Positions 43,335 to 52,468 of a stretch of DNA of 64,000 bases are shown piece by piece (within the stretch, counting starts at the first letter, position 1; the number at the start of each line of letters is the position of its first letter). The translations under genes were made by a program, and so were the position numbers. The stretch is from Aquabacterium sp. GTDB taxonomy: Bacteria > Pseudomonadota > Gammaproteobacteria > Burkholderiales > Burkholderiaceae_C. Location: assembly GCF_030652515.1 (NCBI RefSeq), contig NZ_JAUSAR010000116.1, positions 114,832 to 178,831 of the forward strand, read 5' to 3'. The notes under the pieces are model-generated. The model did no database searches and was not told where the DNA came from. It was given only the letters and a program-made list of their open reading frames with translations.

Positions 43335-45006
43335 GCTTCGTGGCTATTTCCTTCTTCAGAAAACCTGCATCGTCGAACGCGGGGCTGATAGCCTGCACCC
43401 ACAAGTCTCCACGGGTGATGTCCTTGAACCAGTCGCTGCCTTTCGCAGCGCTTCCAATAGCAAGCCTCAGTTCTGGACTGTCTTCCCAATTGGAAACGTC
43501 GTTATCAAGTGGCTTCTGATACCAAGAACGCACGTTGTCGTAGACATTCAGACTAGGAAAGGTTTGGGCGAGTTTCACACTTGCGATCACGCTGATCCAC
43601 GGCAAGTCCTGAAACGCTCTTTGCTCCAAGGAGAGCTTGTCGGTCCACACGTGGACCGAAATGCCCTTTCCTTTCAACTCCGCTTCATGAACAGGAGAAA
43701 ACTGCTTCTCTGCGTCTCCGTCAGCGACAACGCAGACGTCATAGCCGAGCAGCTTGAAGGCTTCTGCCAGAGCTTTGATCTTGCTCGCCCCACCTGCATT
43801 CAGTAAGGACACGCCGTGATAGGAGAACGGATCTTTGCCCTTGCCAACCTGAAGGTCGTCAAAGCCCCTCATGAACCCTACTTCGGTCGCGCCCTCGCAG
43901 ACGACGACTTTCTTCGACAAGAACGCCTCCGCACTAGAGCGAATTCTTCCTTGTGCCTCGTGAACAGCCAGCCCTTCGCAGCAAGCGGGAATGACCCGCA
44001 CGACACCTGCCTTGCTGTGAACGATGTACAGGTCATTGACGGTAAGCTCCCGCAGGACCGTGGGCGAGTGCGTGGTGAGAAAGTATTGGCCTCTCTTGTC
44101 CTCACGGACGTGCTTGATCAGGCGGGTGATTCGATGCGGCTCCAAGCCGAACTCCACCTCGTCAAACAATGTGATGTGCCCTTCTTCCAAACCCATCTTC
44201 TGAATGCCACACAGCAGCATTCGCCGTGATCCAAGACCTAGCTGACGAAGAGGAATGTCACCGTCATGGAGGGCCAACCCACCCACCTTCAGGTTGATGG
44301 AAGCCAGGTCAAGGTGAGCCTTGTAAGCGTCCGACACCGGCACACCCAACAGCTTGGCAATGTCTTGAGACTTCTCAGCCGCCGCATCGAAATTCTTGAG
44401 GGTGACAGGCCGGTTCGCATCCAAAGAGGCTCGGGCCGTGCGAGAGGCCGTTGCCAGCAACTCGTTCAGGCTCTGGGTTTCAGTGAGCTTCGCCAAGGCT
44501 GTGCCTGTAGCCCATGAAAGCTGCTTCTCGCTGTAGGCGCCGATGAGGCCGACACTGACCTTGTTCCTATCGCCCTGTTTGAACGGAACACCGTCAGGGT
44601 GGCGATCACAGACAGCCATCCACTTGGGCTCAAGATCTTTGTCGACCGTCAGCCGTACCGTCAGGACACTCTCAAGGTGATCTTCAGGTTCGTCAGTGAG
44701 CTTGAGGGCATCAGAATCCCAGCCACGGAGGTACTGGCCATACTTGTCCAAGGCGCAGAAGGCTTCGGTCAATGCTCCAATGGTGATTTCAATGAAGATG
44801 GAGTCGGCTACCTTGCACTGGTAGAAATCGGCGTCGCTTAGAGTCAGATTCCACTGAGGATAGAAGGCATACCTGATGGCCTCAAGGATGGTGGATTTCG
44901 AAGAGTCCCCTTTTCCAATCAGGCAGAAGATGTCTGCGTTGGGGAGGCTCCAGCTAAGCTCTTTCACGCCTCGAAAGTTCTTGATTTCTATTTTTCTGAT
45001 CTTCAC
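43300..45006 (-). CDS. OLD-family ATPase with TOPRIM nuclease domain (GajA-like)
   Basis: This 568-residue protein has an SMC/ABC-type ATPase: N-terminal IEIKNFRGVKEL, P-loop LIGKGDSSKST (30-39), signature LGLGSRRM (256-263), Walker B HITLFDEVEFGLEP (Glu283) and H-loop TTHSP (His313). A TOPRIM nuclease domain follows (VVVCEGATE, Glu371; VVADGDAEKQ, Asp429 and Asp431). Architecture and length match GajA of Gabija, an anti-phage nuclease regulated by nucleotides. Start is GTG at 45006 with GGAGGG upstream. It is first in a three-gene operon. Confidence 0.9.
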   Translation of the reverse strand: MKIRKIEIKNFRGVKELSWSLPNADIFCLIGKGDSSKSTILEAIRYAFYPQWNLTLSDADFYQCKVADSIFIEITIGALTEAFCALDKYGQYLRGWDSDALKLTDEPEDHLESVLTVRLTVDKDLEPKWMAVCDRHPDGVPFKQGDRNKVSVGLIGAYSEKQLSWATGTALAKLTETQSLNELLATASRTARASLDANRPVTLKNFDAAAEKSQDIAKLLGVPVSDAYKAHLDLASINLKVGGLALHDGDIPLRQLGLGSRRMLLCGIQKMGLEEGHITLFDEVEFGLEPHRITRLIKHVREDKRGQYFLTTHSPTVLRELTVNDLYIVHSKAGVVRVIPACCEGLAVHEAQGRIRSSAEAFLSKKVVVCEGATEVGFMRGFDDLQVGKGKDPFSYHGVSLLNAGGASKIKALAEAFKLLGYDVCVVADGDAEKQFSPVHEAELKGKGISVHVWTDKLSLEQRAFQDLPWISVIASVKLAQTFPSLNVYDNVRSWYQKPLDNDVSNWEDSPELRLAIGSAAKGSDWFKDITRGDLWVQAISPAFDDAGFLKKEIATKLVQLWAWAERV

Positions 45007-45521
45007 CGAGCAAGGCCCTCCAGAACATTACTAATGAACTGGGCTACTGCCGATCAATGCTCTCCCAAGCACAGCATGGAACGTCTCTTCGCCCTTTCAC
45101 CTCATCATAGATACATCTCTTCACGTTGCCGTCGAAAGGCGGCACAAGGCGTCAGAAATGTTGTTGCTCCGCTGCCGTGGAGGAGCAGTCGGCCGATAGA
45201 GTTTGTGGCCATCTGAACGCTCGAAGTGCGGCTGAGAATGTGCACTGACGCAGGGCTATCGGCTGGCTGCACCGCTGCACATTGGACCTCCAACAGCGTG
45301 CATCCACGAGGTGCCGTCCAGCAACTGCGCTTCATCAGGCGCGACTGGAGTGAGCGTTATGGAAGCGGTCATCGGCCAATCCCTGTTTTTGAGCGCCGTT
45401 CGCTTTTCCACAAGCGTGGCTGCAGGCAGCGCGGTCACCGTCACTTGGCGCCGGAGGCCAGTTGCCCAAGCTTAATCTGCGATAGTCTGTTTCTATCTCG
45501 CCTTCAAAAGCTCAGCCGCCA
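45007..45521. other. Divergent control region between the Gabija-like operon and the HEPN/Toprim gene
   Basis: No gene was recognised in these 515 bases, which separate two divergently read defence-type units. Small dyads occur (TGCTCC and GGAGCA near 45165-45187), but no clear promoter or operator can be named. The length is greater than a simple divergent promoter needs, so relics or an unnoticed RNA are possible. Confidence 0.5.
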
Positions 45522-46832
45522 ATGACGACACCAATCACGTTGACTGTAGGTGCCATCACCCTCACTTTCAACAAGTGGGAAATCGGCGTCGACCACGGCA
45601 TGCTGTTTCAGGAATCTGATCGCCAGCGTCGCCGCCACCCCGACATCGACAACAGCTACTACGACGAGCACCCTGAAGAGGATCCGGCGCATAGCGAGAC
45701 TTGCTTTTGCCGTTCGCTGGGCTCGATGTTGCCGCGGCTCGAGCTGCTCGGGTACACGCTGGCCACGGTCAAGGCCGAGTACGAAATGCAGGTGACGCAG
45801 GATGCGGAGCGGTACGACGACGACGATGGCGCGCCGTCACTAACTCGGCCCGCTCGACTGGAATTCGCGAAGTTCGTCGAGTTCATCCGCAGGTATCCCG
45901 TATACGACCTTGACGACGAATACCGGCCGGATACTGAGTCGGGGCCTGAGCAATGGCGCGCCCGATTGGCGGCCGATCCCGCCGTGGCTTTGTTGCCTCA
46001 AGGTGATCAAGACCGCGACATCGACGGCTACTCTGAACGCAGCCACTTCGGTGGCCTCATCGGCTTCTTATCTCCTTATTCGGTGCTGCGCGTCCTCGCC
46101 GAGAACCCGGCAAACCTGACGCTGGACATTGTTTGGGATTACGGGAACTTCGTTGCTGCCGGCTGGGCAAAGAACGAAGAGTTCGTCACTGGTGCTCGCC
46201 GTGCACAGACCTATTTGCTGGCCACCGAGGGGACGTCCGACACACACATCCTGAAGCGAGGTCTTTCGCTGCTCCGGCCAGACGTCGAGGACTTCTTCAG
46301 GTTCATCGACATCGAGGAGCGGCACCCCTTCTCTGGTACCGGCAATCTAGCCAAGTTCGCCGAAGGCCTCGTCAAGATCGACGTCCAAAACCGCGTGGTG
46401 TTCGTCTTTGACAACGACGCCGAGGGCGTCGATGCGTATCGCAGCCTGCAGCGGTTCAGCTTCCCGGTCAACATGCGGTCGATGCTGCTGCCCGACCTCG
46501 ATCAACTGCGCGACTTCCCTGCACGCGGTCCAAGCGGTGTTGTGCGCACCGACATCAACGGTCGGGCCGCAGCCATTGAGTGCTACCTGGATCTACGCCT
46601 AGCCGGTCGACCCGAAGCCCAGGTAACGTGGACCAACTTCAAGGAGTCAATAGGCATCTATCAAGGAGCGCTGGACTTCAAGGAAAGCTACGCCAAAGCC
46701 TTCTACGAAGCGAGCGTCGAGGCCATCACAACCGGCACGTACGACGTCAGCAAGCTTAGAACCGTGCTGGACGCCCTGTTTGCGACCTGCTGCGCCATGT
46801 CCACGGACATCCTGCGGCGCGAGTCACGTTGA
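45522..46832 (+). CDS. HEPN/Toprim-type nuclease protein
   Basis: This 436-residue protein has an N-terminal region (LTFNKWEIGVDHG, then an acidic stretch) matching the HEPN/Toprim-associated N domain, and a TOPRIM-like nuclease core: TYLLATEGTSDTHILKRGLSLL (Glu236) and VVFVFDNDAEGVDAYRSL (Asp297, Asp299). A C-terminal helical part follows. Such proteins are found singly in defence islands and are predicted nucleases; the activating signal is unknown. It is divergent from the Gabija-like operon. No obvious ribosome site lies before the ATG. Confidence 0.82.
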   Translation: MTTPITLTVGAITLTFNKWEIGVDHGMLFQESDRQRRRHPDIDNSYYDEHPEEDPAHSETCFCRSLGSMLPRLELLGYTLATVKAEYEMQVTQDAERYDDDDGAPSLTRPARLEFAKFVEFIRRYPVYDLDDEYRPDTESGPEQWRARLAADPAVALLPQGDQDRDIDGYSERSHFGGLIGFLSPYSVLRVLAENPANLTLDIVWDYGNFVAAGWAKNEEFVTGARRAQTYLLATEGTSDTHILKRGLSLLRPDVEDFFRFIDIEERHPFSGTGNLAKFAEGLVKIDVQNRVVFVFDNDAEGVDAYRSLQRFSFPVNMRSMLLPDLDQLRDFPARGPSGVVRTDINGRAAAIECYLDLRLAGRPEAQVTWTNFKESIGIYQGALDFKESYAKAFYEASVEAITTGTYDVSKLRTVLDALFATCCAMSTDILRRESR

Positions 46833-47136
46833 ACTCCCGGTAACTCGATTGCTCCCACGTTCGCTGGAGGCTCCACCAGCCAGCGGCTATCGCGCATCCT
46901 GCTGTTGGTACACCTTCTACGTCTGACACTAATGCAGGTCGGAGTCGTCGAGCCGAATGACTGCTTGTTTTCGTTTAGCGTGCGTACAGCGCGAAGCACC
47001 GAAGGTCGGAAGACGCTGCTAAGCCGTCATTCGGCTAAATGCCGCGACCATCCCCTCTGGGTCGCATTCAGCCCTTGCATTGCCTCCCCACGTGGTCAAC
47101 TTTGACTCACCCCTCGGTGCGCATGCACCTGGCCCC
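46833..47136. other. Right edge of the island with a distant inverted repeat
   Basis: No gene is seen in these 304 bases. AGCCGAATGAC (46951-46961) and GTCATTCGGCT (47026-47036) form a perfect 11-base inverted repeat 64 bases apart. The next gene belongs again to the nif region, so this stretch is the boundary of the acquired segment. Confidence 0.55.
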
Positions 47137-47625
47137 TCACCCCCGCGCCCCCTTGATCAAGGCCTCAATCACCAGCGCCCCCGTCCCCCCCAACGGATCC
47201 AACTGCAGCACCTTGTCCAAATACAACTGCGCCGACACCAGATCCTGCCGACGCAACCTGATGAAGGCCAGCGCCTTCAAGGTGAACAACCAGAACCGCG
47301 CCGGCCCCGGTGCCATGAAGTCCGCCATCTCACCCGTCACCTTGCGCCAATCGTCCGGCAAATGTGCCTGCTCCGCCGCCACCTCCAGCCCCTTCAAAGC
47401 AGCCAGCTCAGCCTGCTCAAAATCGGCCCCCTGCGCATGCAGCTTGTACAGCAGGTAATACAGCGAAGGGCACTCCGGTGCGCACACCTGGGCCGTCCAC
47501 AGCAAGGCCAGCGCACGCTCGGGCGTGGTCGCCTTGCGGGCCTTTTCCACCAGGTGCTTGACCTGCGGCGGCACCTCGCCGCCGAACAACTCGGCCGAGG
47601 TTTCGCCCGTGAAAATGTTCACCAT
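47137..47625 (-). CDS. TPR-like protein at the end of the nifV-fix operon
   Basis: This 162-residue helical protein has TPR-like pairs: LVEKARKATTPERALALLWTAQ, YYLLYKLHAQGADFEQAELAALKGL and WLFTLKALAFIRLRRQDLVSAQLYLDKVLQLDP. It overlaps the preceding 2Fe-2S gene by seven bases and is the last gene read from the nifV promoter. Position suggests a scaffold for nitrogen fixation proteins, but its specific role is unknown. Confidence 0.82.
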   Translation of the reverse strand: MVNIFTGETSAELFGGEVPPQVKHLVEKARKATTPERALALLWTAQVCAPECPSLYYLLYKLHAQGADFEQAELAALKGLEVAAEQAHLPDDWRKVTGEMADFMAPGPARFWLFTLKALAFIRLRRQDLVSAQLYLDKVLQLDPLGGTGALVIEALIKGARG

Positions 47626-47942
47626 GATCCGGCCGAGGCGGCCAGTCGTTTGACCACTTCGCCACCCAGCAGGTGCTTCTCAAAGATCTCGGGCACGTCT
47701 TCCGGCTTCACGCGGCTGTACAGCACGCTCTCCGGAAACACCACCACGTTCACCCCGCCATCGCAAGGCCCCAGGCACCCTGAATAGGTCACGCCGACCT
47801 GCTCATGGGCATTGCGGGTCTGCACCTCTTTCCAGAAAGCCTGCAACACCGCCTGGCCACCTTGCGCGGCGCAACTGCCACGTGGGTGGCCGGGCGGGCG
47901 CTGCTGTGAGCACACGAAAACACTGCGGTCGGGGCGGGACAT
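47619..47942 (-). CDS. Thioredoxin-like 2Fe-2S ferredoxin
   Basis: This 107-residue protein of the thioredoxin-like 2Fe-2S family contains VFVCSQQRPPGHPRGSCAAQGG and VTYSGCLGPCDGGVNVVVFPE, giving the C-x(12)-C and C-x3-C ligand pattern of that group. It may carry electrons or protect nitrogenase from oxygen, as the related Shethna protein does in Azotobacter (only an analogy). It is in the nifV-fix operon and overlaps the TPR gene. Confidence 0.88.
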   Translation of the reverse strand: MSRPDRSVFVCSQQRPPGHPRGSCAAQGGQAVLQAFWKEVQTRNAHEQVGVTYSGCLGPCDGGVNVVVFPESVLYSRVKPEDVPEIFEKHLLGGEVVKRLAASAGSW

Positions 47943-47980
47943 GATGGGTCAACTCCAGATGGGTAAAAAGTGACAGAAGC

Positions 47981-48436
47981 TCAGGCCGCCAAACGGGCCA
48001 TGATCCGCTCCAGCTCGGCCACGTGTTCGCTCTCTTCCTTGGCGAACTCGCGGGCCATGCGGCGCACTTCATGGTCTTGCGTGGACGCTGCGATGGCGGC
48101 GTAGAACAACTGGCTGCGCTCTTCGCCATCCAGCGCCAGTCGGTAGGCTGTGGCCACGTCGATGAAGCCATCCACGCCCGCCCAGGCGGCTTGCTCGGGG
48201 CTCACGCCTTCGGGCCACTGGCATTCTTCGGGCGCCAGCTTGGGCAGGTCCCGAAAGCCGCCGCGACGCATGGCGTCTTTCAAATGCAGGCGCGAGAACT
48301 CGGCCATCTTGCCGAAGAAGGCCTCGGCCTCTTTATTGCCCGCCGTGCCCATCGTGGCCTTCAGGTCCTCATAGCGGCGAGCCGCTTCGAACTCCAGCAG
48401 GATGGCGTGCGCCAGGAAAACGTGGATGTCGTCCAT
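47981..48436 (-). CDS. Ferritin-like / rubrerythrin-domain protein
   Basis: This 151-residue four-helix protein has a di-iron carboxylate pattern: AILLEFEAARRYEDLKATM (Glu), FGKMAEFSRLHLKDAM, DGEERSQLFYAAIA and EFAKEESEHVAELERIM (ExxH). It resembles nif-associated ferritin-like proteins. A likely role is peroxide or oxygen removal or iron handling for nitrogenase. It lies between fixX and the 2Fe-2S gene in the same operon. Confidence 0.87.
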   Translation of the reverse strand: MDDIHVFLAHAILLEFEAARRYEDLKATMGTAGNKEAEAFFGKMAEFSRLHLKDAMRRGGFRDLPKLAPEECQWPEGVSPEQAAWAGVDGFIDVATAYRLALDGEERSQLFYAAIAASTQDHEVRRMAREFAKEESEHVAELERIMARLAA

Positions 48437-48451
48437 GGTGGGTGCGCCCGC

Positions 48452-48751
48452 TCAGCCAAACTTGAACAAGATGCCGTGGCCGCCGCGCGGGTACTCCCAG
48501 TCCACGTTGCTGAAGTCGGAGCAGATGATGCGGCAGCTGCCGCACTCCAGGCAGCCGTCGGTGATCAGGGTGACGGCGCCATTGCCTTCTTCTTTGTAGC
48601 AAGAGGCCGGGCACACATAGGTGCACGAACGCTCCTTGCAGTCGGTGCGGCACACCTCGGCATCTTTGATCTTGATGTGGGGGCGGCCCGCATCGACTTT
48701 GTAGCGGTTCTGGAAGAGCTTCTCTTCCACGTTGACTTGGATGGGTTGCAT
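48452..48751 (-). CDS. fixX: Ferredoxin-like protein FixX
   Basis: FixX is the 4Fe-4S subunit of the FixABCX electron-bifurcating complex. The 99-residue product has EVCRTDCKERSCTYVCPASCYK and CLECGSCRIICSDFSNVDWEYPRGG, the typical motif order and C terminus. It follows fixC by 42 bases and transfers electrons from the quinone-linked flavoprotein to nitrogenase donors (family knowledge). Confidence 0.95.
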   Translation of the reverse strand: MQPIQVNVEEKLFQNRYKVDAGRPHIKIKDAEVCRTDCKERSCTYVCPASCYKEEGNGAVTLITDGCLECGSCRIICSDFSNVDWEYPRGGHGILFKFG

Positions 48752-48793
48752 GGCGTGGCTCCTGGTGTGGTGCGTGCGGGTGATCAGTGCGGT

Positions 48794-50104
48794 TCAGCGG
48801 ATGGCCCGCCACAGCTTGTAGGCATCGCCCACCAGCCCGGTGATGGAGCGGGTCTGGCGGAAGCTGGAAAAGATCTGGCGCTCTTTGGTTTTCTTGTCCA
48901 CGTTGTCCACCGTCACCATGGTGCGGGCCGCCTGGTTGATCAGCTCGGGGTAGGTGGTGAAGAACTGCGGGTTCTCGTGGAAGACCTTGGGCATGTCGCG
49001 GTACTTCTTCATGTCCTTCATCACGAAGCTGTCGTCCAGCGCGCGTTGGTAGGCCTTCAAGGTGGCCTGGTTGAACGGCTTCTTGGTGGCCTTGGCGTTG
49101 ATCACCGTTTCAGCGGCCAGGCGGCCCGTGGTCATGGCCAGGTTGGAGCCTTCGCGGTGCACGGCGTTGACGAAGCCGCCCGAGTCACCCACGATCATCC
49201 AGCCGTTGCCGTACACCTTGGGGATGGCGAAGAAGCCGCCTTCGGGGATCAGGTGGGCGCAGTACTCCTTCATCTCACCGCCTTGAATCATCGGGGCGAT
49301 CGAGGGGTGGCGCTTCATGTGCTCCAGCAACTGGTAGGGCGAGGTCTTTTGCTCGTTCTTCTTGAAGTCCGACAGCATGCAGCCCACGCCAATGGTGAGC
49401 GAATCCTTGTTGGTGTACAAAAAGCCCGTGCCCATCATGCCGTCGGTGATCTTGCCGACCATCTCGATGACCACGCCTTCATCACCCTTGATGTTGAAGC
49501 GCTGCTGGATCAGCTCTTCGGGCATGAACAGGATCTCCTTGACGGCCAGGGCCACGTTGCCCGCCTTGATCTCGGGGTGGAAGCCCGCCTTGCGCGCCAG
49601 CGTGCTGTTCACGCCATCGGCCAGGATGACCACATCGGCGAACACATCGCCGGCTTCGCGGTCGCAGCGCACGCCCACCACCTGGTCGCCATCCATGATC
49701 AGGTTCTGCACGGTGGTTTCGCAGATCAGCAGGGCGCCGGCTTCGCGCACCTTGGATGAGAACCACTTGTCGAATTGCGCGCGGATGATGGTGTAGCGGT
49801 TGTAGGGTGGCTTGTTGTAGTTCTCGCTGCGGAAATGGCTGCCCACGAAGGAGTCGTCGTCCAGCACCCACATGCGCTGCTCGATGATGTGGCGCTCCAG
49901 CGGGGCATCGTCGCGGAAGTCCGGGATGATGCGTTCCAGCGCGTCGGCGTACAGGATGGCGCCTTGCACGTTCTTGGAGCCGGGGTATTCGCCGCGCTCG
50001 ATCTGCAGGACCTTGAGGCCCGCCTTGGCCATGGTGTAGGCCGCGGCGTTGCCCGAGGGGCCCGCGCCCACGACGATGGCGTCAAAGGTTTTGTTCACGT
50101 TCAT
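48794..50104 (-). CDS. fixC: FixC, flavoprotein-quinone oxidoreductase
   Basis: FixC is the ETF-quinone-oxidoreductase-like subunit of FixABCX. The 436-residue product has an FAD motif [34 protein letters not shown] at the N terminus, the [32 protein letters not shown] region and the C terminus of the ETF-QO family. It lies between fixB and fixX. Confidence 0.96.
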   Translation of the reverse strand: MNVNKTFDAIVVGAGPSGNAAAYTMAKAGLKVLQIERGEYPGSKNVQGAILYADALERIIPDFRDDAPLERHIIEQRMWVLDDDSFVGSHFRSENYNKPPYNRYTIIRAQFDKWFSSKVREAGALLICETTVQNLIMDGDQVVGVRCDREAGDVFADVVILADGVNSTLARKAGFHPEIKAGNVALAVKEILFMPEELIQQRFNIKGDEGVVIEMVGKITDGMMGTGFLYTNKDSLTIGVGCMLSDFKKNEQKTSPYQLLEHMKRHPSIAPMIQGGEMKEYCAHLIPEGGFFAIPKVYGNGWMIVGDSGGFVNAVHREGSNLAMTTGRLAAETVINAKATKKPFNQATLKAYQRALDDSFVMKDMKKYRDMPKVFHENPQFFTTYPELINQAARTMVTVDNVDKKTKERQIFSSFRQTRSITGLVGDAYKLWRAIR

Positions 50105-50141
50105 GGTGAGGCTCCGGGGCGGTTGGGTGGGCGTGGCTTGT

Positions 50142-51242
50142 TCAGGCCACTTTGCGGATGCGTTGGCCCAGGTGCGTCTGGAAGGCCTGGGTCAGCGCGG
50201 GCAGCACCTGCAAGGCGTTGCCCACGATGCCGTAGTGCGCAAAGTCGAAGATGGGGGCGTTGGGGTCGGTGTTGATGGCCACGATGACGTCCGAGGCCTC
50301 CATGCCCACGCGGTGCTGGATGGCGCCCGAGATGCCCGCGGCGATGTAGAGCTTGGGCCGCACGGTTTTGCCGGTCTGGCCCACCTGGCGGTCGGCCTCG
50401 ACCCAGCCGGCCTGCACGCAGGGCCGGGTGGCGCCCACTTCGCCGCCCAGCACCCGCGCCAGGTCGAACACGAGCTTGAAGTTCTCGGGGTTCTTCAAGC
50501 CCTTGCCGCCGCTGACGATCACGTCGGCATAGGGCAGGTTGATCTTGTTGGAGTTGGTGTCCAGGATGAAGTCCAGCAGCTTGGTGACGATGTTGGTCTC
50601 GATCAGGCCCAGCGTGTCTTCGCTGGTGGTGCCCGTGCGCGTGGTGTCGGCGTTGGGCATGGCCATCACGCGGGGGCGCACGGTGGCCATCTGCGGGCGG
50701 TAGGCCAGTGTCATGATCGTGCACAGCAGCGAGCCACCAAAGGTGGGGCGCGTGGCGGCCAGGGCGCGGGTCACGGGGTCGATGTTCAGCTCGGTGCAGT
50801 CGGCGGTCAGGCCGGTGAGCAAGGTGGTGGCCACGGAGCCCGCCAGGTCACGGCCCTGGCTGGTGGCGCCCAGCAGCACGATCTCGGGCTGGTATTTGTT
50901 GACCAGGTCGGTGAGGCCCTTGGTGAAGGGCTCGTTGCGGTAGCCCTTGAGGACGGGGTCGCGGGTGATGTAGACGTGGTCGGCGCCAAAGCTGAAGGCC
51001 TCTTTGGCGAACTGGTCCAGGGGCTCATCGTGGCCGCCCAGCAGCACGCCGCTCAGCGTGACGCCCAGTTGGTCGGCCAGCTTGCGGCCTTCGCCCAGCA
51101 ACTCCCATGACACGCTGTGCACCTGTCCGCGCTCGTGTTCGATGAACACCCACACGCCCTTGTAAGCCTTGAGCGCATCAGACAGCTCCAAGTTGCGGCC
51201 GCGTCCTGCGGGTTTGAGGGGGGCTTTGGCGGCGTCGCTCAT
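50142..51242 (-). CDS. fixB: FixB, electron transfer flavoprotein alpha subunit
   Basis: FixB pairs with FixA to bind FAD in the electron-bifurcating complex. The 366-residue product has [23 protein letters not shown] at the N terminus and the alpha-subunit FAD signature region [46 protein letters not shown]. The ATG at 51242 overlaps the fixA stop by four bases. Confidence 0.97.
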   Translation of the reverse strand: MSDAAKAPLKPAGRGRNLELSDALKAYKGVWVFIEHERGQVHSVSWELLGEGRKLADQLGVTLSGVLLGGHDEPLDQFAKEAFSFGADHVYITRDPVLKGYRNEPFTKGLTDLVNKYQPEIVLLGATSQGRDLAGSVATTLLTGLTADCTELNIDPVTRALAATRPTFGGSLLCTIMTLAYRPQMATVRPRVMAMPNADTTRTGTTSEDTLGLIETNIVTKLLDFILDTNSNKINLPYADVIVSGGKGLKNPENFKLVFDLARVLGGEVGATRPCVQAGWVEADRQVGQTGKTVRPKLYIAAGISGAIQHRVGMEASDVIVAINTDPNAPIFDFAHYGIVGNALQVLPALTQAFQTHLGQRIRKVA

Positions 51243-52090
51243 GGTGTGACTCCCTTGTTGATCAGGTCTTGTTCGAGCGTGGGGTGGCGCGTGAAGATGG
51301 ACTGCAGCAGGTTGAGCGTCATGTCGCGCAACGTGGTGGTGTCCAGGTTCACCATCTCGGCTTTCTCTGACCGGGGTGTGGGCCCGAAGACTTTGCTCAC
51401 CACAGTGGGCGAGCCCTTCAGGCCGATCTTGGTGAGGTCTTCGATGCCGGCGTCTTCCTTGTTCCACTTGCGCACGGGGTGGCCGGCGGCGTGGATCATG
51501 GCGGGCAGGCTGGCAAAGCGCATCTCGTTGGTGTTCTCGAGCATGGTGATCAGCGCGGGCAACTGGGTCTTGAGCACCTGCACGCCACCTTCGCCACGGC
51601 GCTCAACGGTGATGGTGCCTTCGTCCAGTTGCGTCTCTTTGATGCTGGACACATAGGTCAGCAGTTGCAGGCCCATGCGCTTGGCGATGCCAGGGCCGAC
51701 CTGGGCGGTGTCGCCATCGATGGTCTGCTTGCCGGTGAAGACCAGGTCCACCGCTTGTTCGCTGGACAACTTGCGGATGGCGGCGGCCAGCGCGTACGAG
51801 GTGGCCAAGGTGTCGGCCCCTGCAAAGGCCCGGTCGGTGACCAGCACGGCATCGTCGGCCCCGAAGGACACGCATTTGCGCAAGGCCTCTTCAGCTTGAG
51901 GTGGGCCCATGCACAGCACCGTGACGCGGCCGCCAAACTGGTCCTTCAGGCGCAGGGCTTCTTCCAGCGAGAACAGGTCGTACGGGTTCACGATGGCCGG
52001 CACACCCTGCCGCATGATGGTGTTGGTGACCGGGTGGACGCGGATCTGGGCCGAGTCAGGCACTTGCTTGATGCAGACGACGATGTGCAT
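51239..52090 (-). CDS. fixA: FixA, electron transfer flavoprotein beta subunit
   Basis: FixA carries the bifurcating flavin and oxidises NADH (family knowledge). The 283-residue product has the beta-subunit start [45 protein letters not shown], and [26 protein letters not shown], the AMP/FAD signature. It is the first of the four fix genes, 27 bases after nifW. Confidence 0.97.
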   Translation of the reverse strand: MHIVVCIKQVPDSAQIRVHPVTNTIMRQGVPAIVNPYDLFSLEEALRLKDQFGGRVTVLCMGPPQAEEALRKCVSFGADDAVLVTDRAFAGADTLATSYALAAAIRKLSSEQAVDLVFTGKQTIDGDTAQVGPGIAKRMGLQLLTYVSSIKETQLDEGTITVERRGEGGVQVLKTQLPALITMLENTNEMRFASLPAMIHAAGHPVRKWNKEDAGIEDLTKIGLKGSPTVVSKVFGPTPRSEKAEMVNLDTTTLRDMTLNLLQSIFTRHPTLEQDLINKGVTP

Positions 52091-52117
52091 GGTGAGGCTC
52101 CTGTGAGGGGGCTGCGG

Positions 52118-52468
52118 TCAGGCCGTGGTGGTCTGGGGCCGGGCGGGCAGCGAGGCCTTCAGGCTTTGCAGGCTCACGTGCTGGTGGCCGTCCACGTCCT
52201 GGAACACCTTGAAGACTTTTTCTTGCGCGGGGGTGGACTTGACAAAGTCCTCATAGGCCTTGACCAGCAGCGCGCGGTAGCACTGGTAGAGCGCTTGCTC
52301 GTTGTTCTCGGGCAGCTTGGGCTCTTGCCGGATGTACTGGTAAAAGCGCTTGAGGATGTGCAGGCGGCTGACGTTGAGCACCGACAGGTCGTGCGGCACG
52401 CCAAAGAATTGCAGGAAGTCTTCAGCCGATGAAAGCTGGCGCAGTTGGAGAGCGAGGGTGTCGGTCAT
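52118..52468 (-). CDS. nifW: Nitrogenase-stabilising protein NifW
   Basis: NifW associates with the MoFe protein and is thought to protect it or help its maturation. The 116-residue product has the family motifs [35 protein letters not shown] and [31 protein letters not shown]. The start overlaps the cysE stop (ATGA). Confidence 0.96.
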   Translation of the reverse strand: MTDTLALQLRQLSSAEDFLQFFGVPHDLSVLNVSRLHILKRFYQYIRQEPKLPENNEQALYQCYRALLVKAYEDFVKSTPAQEKVFKVFQDVDGHQHVSLQSLKASLPARPQTTTA

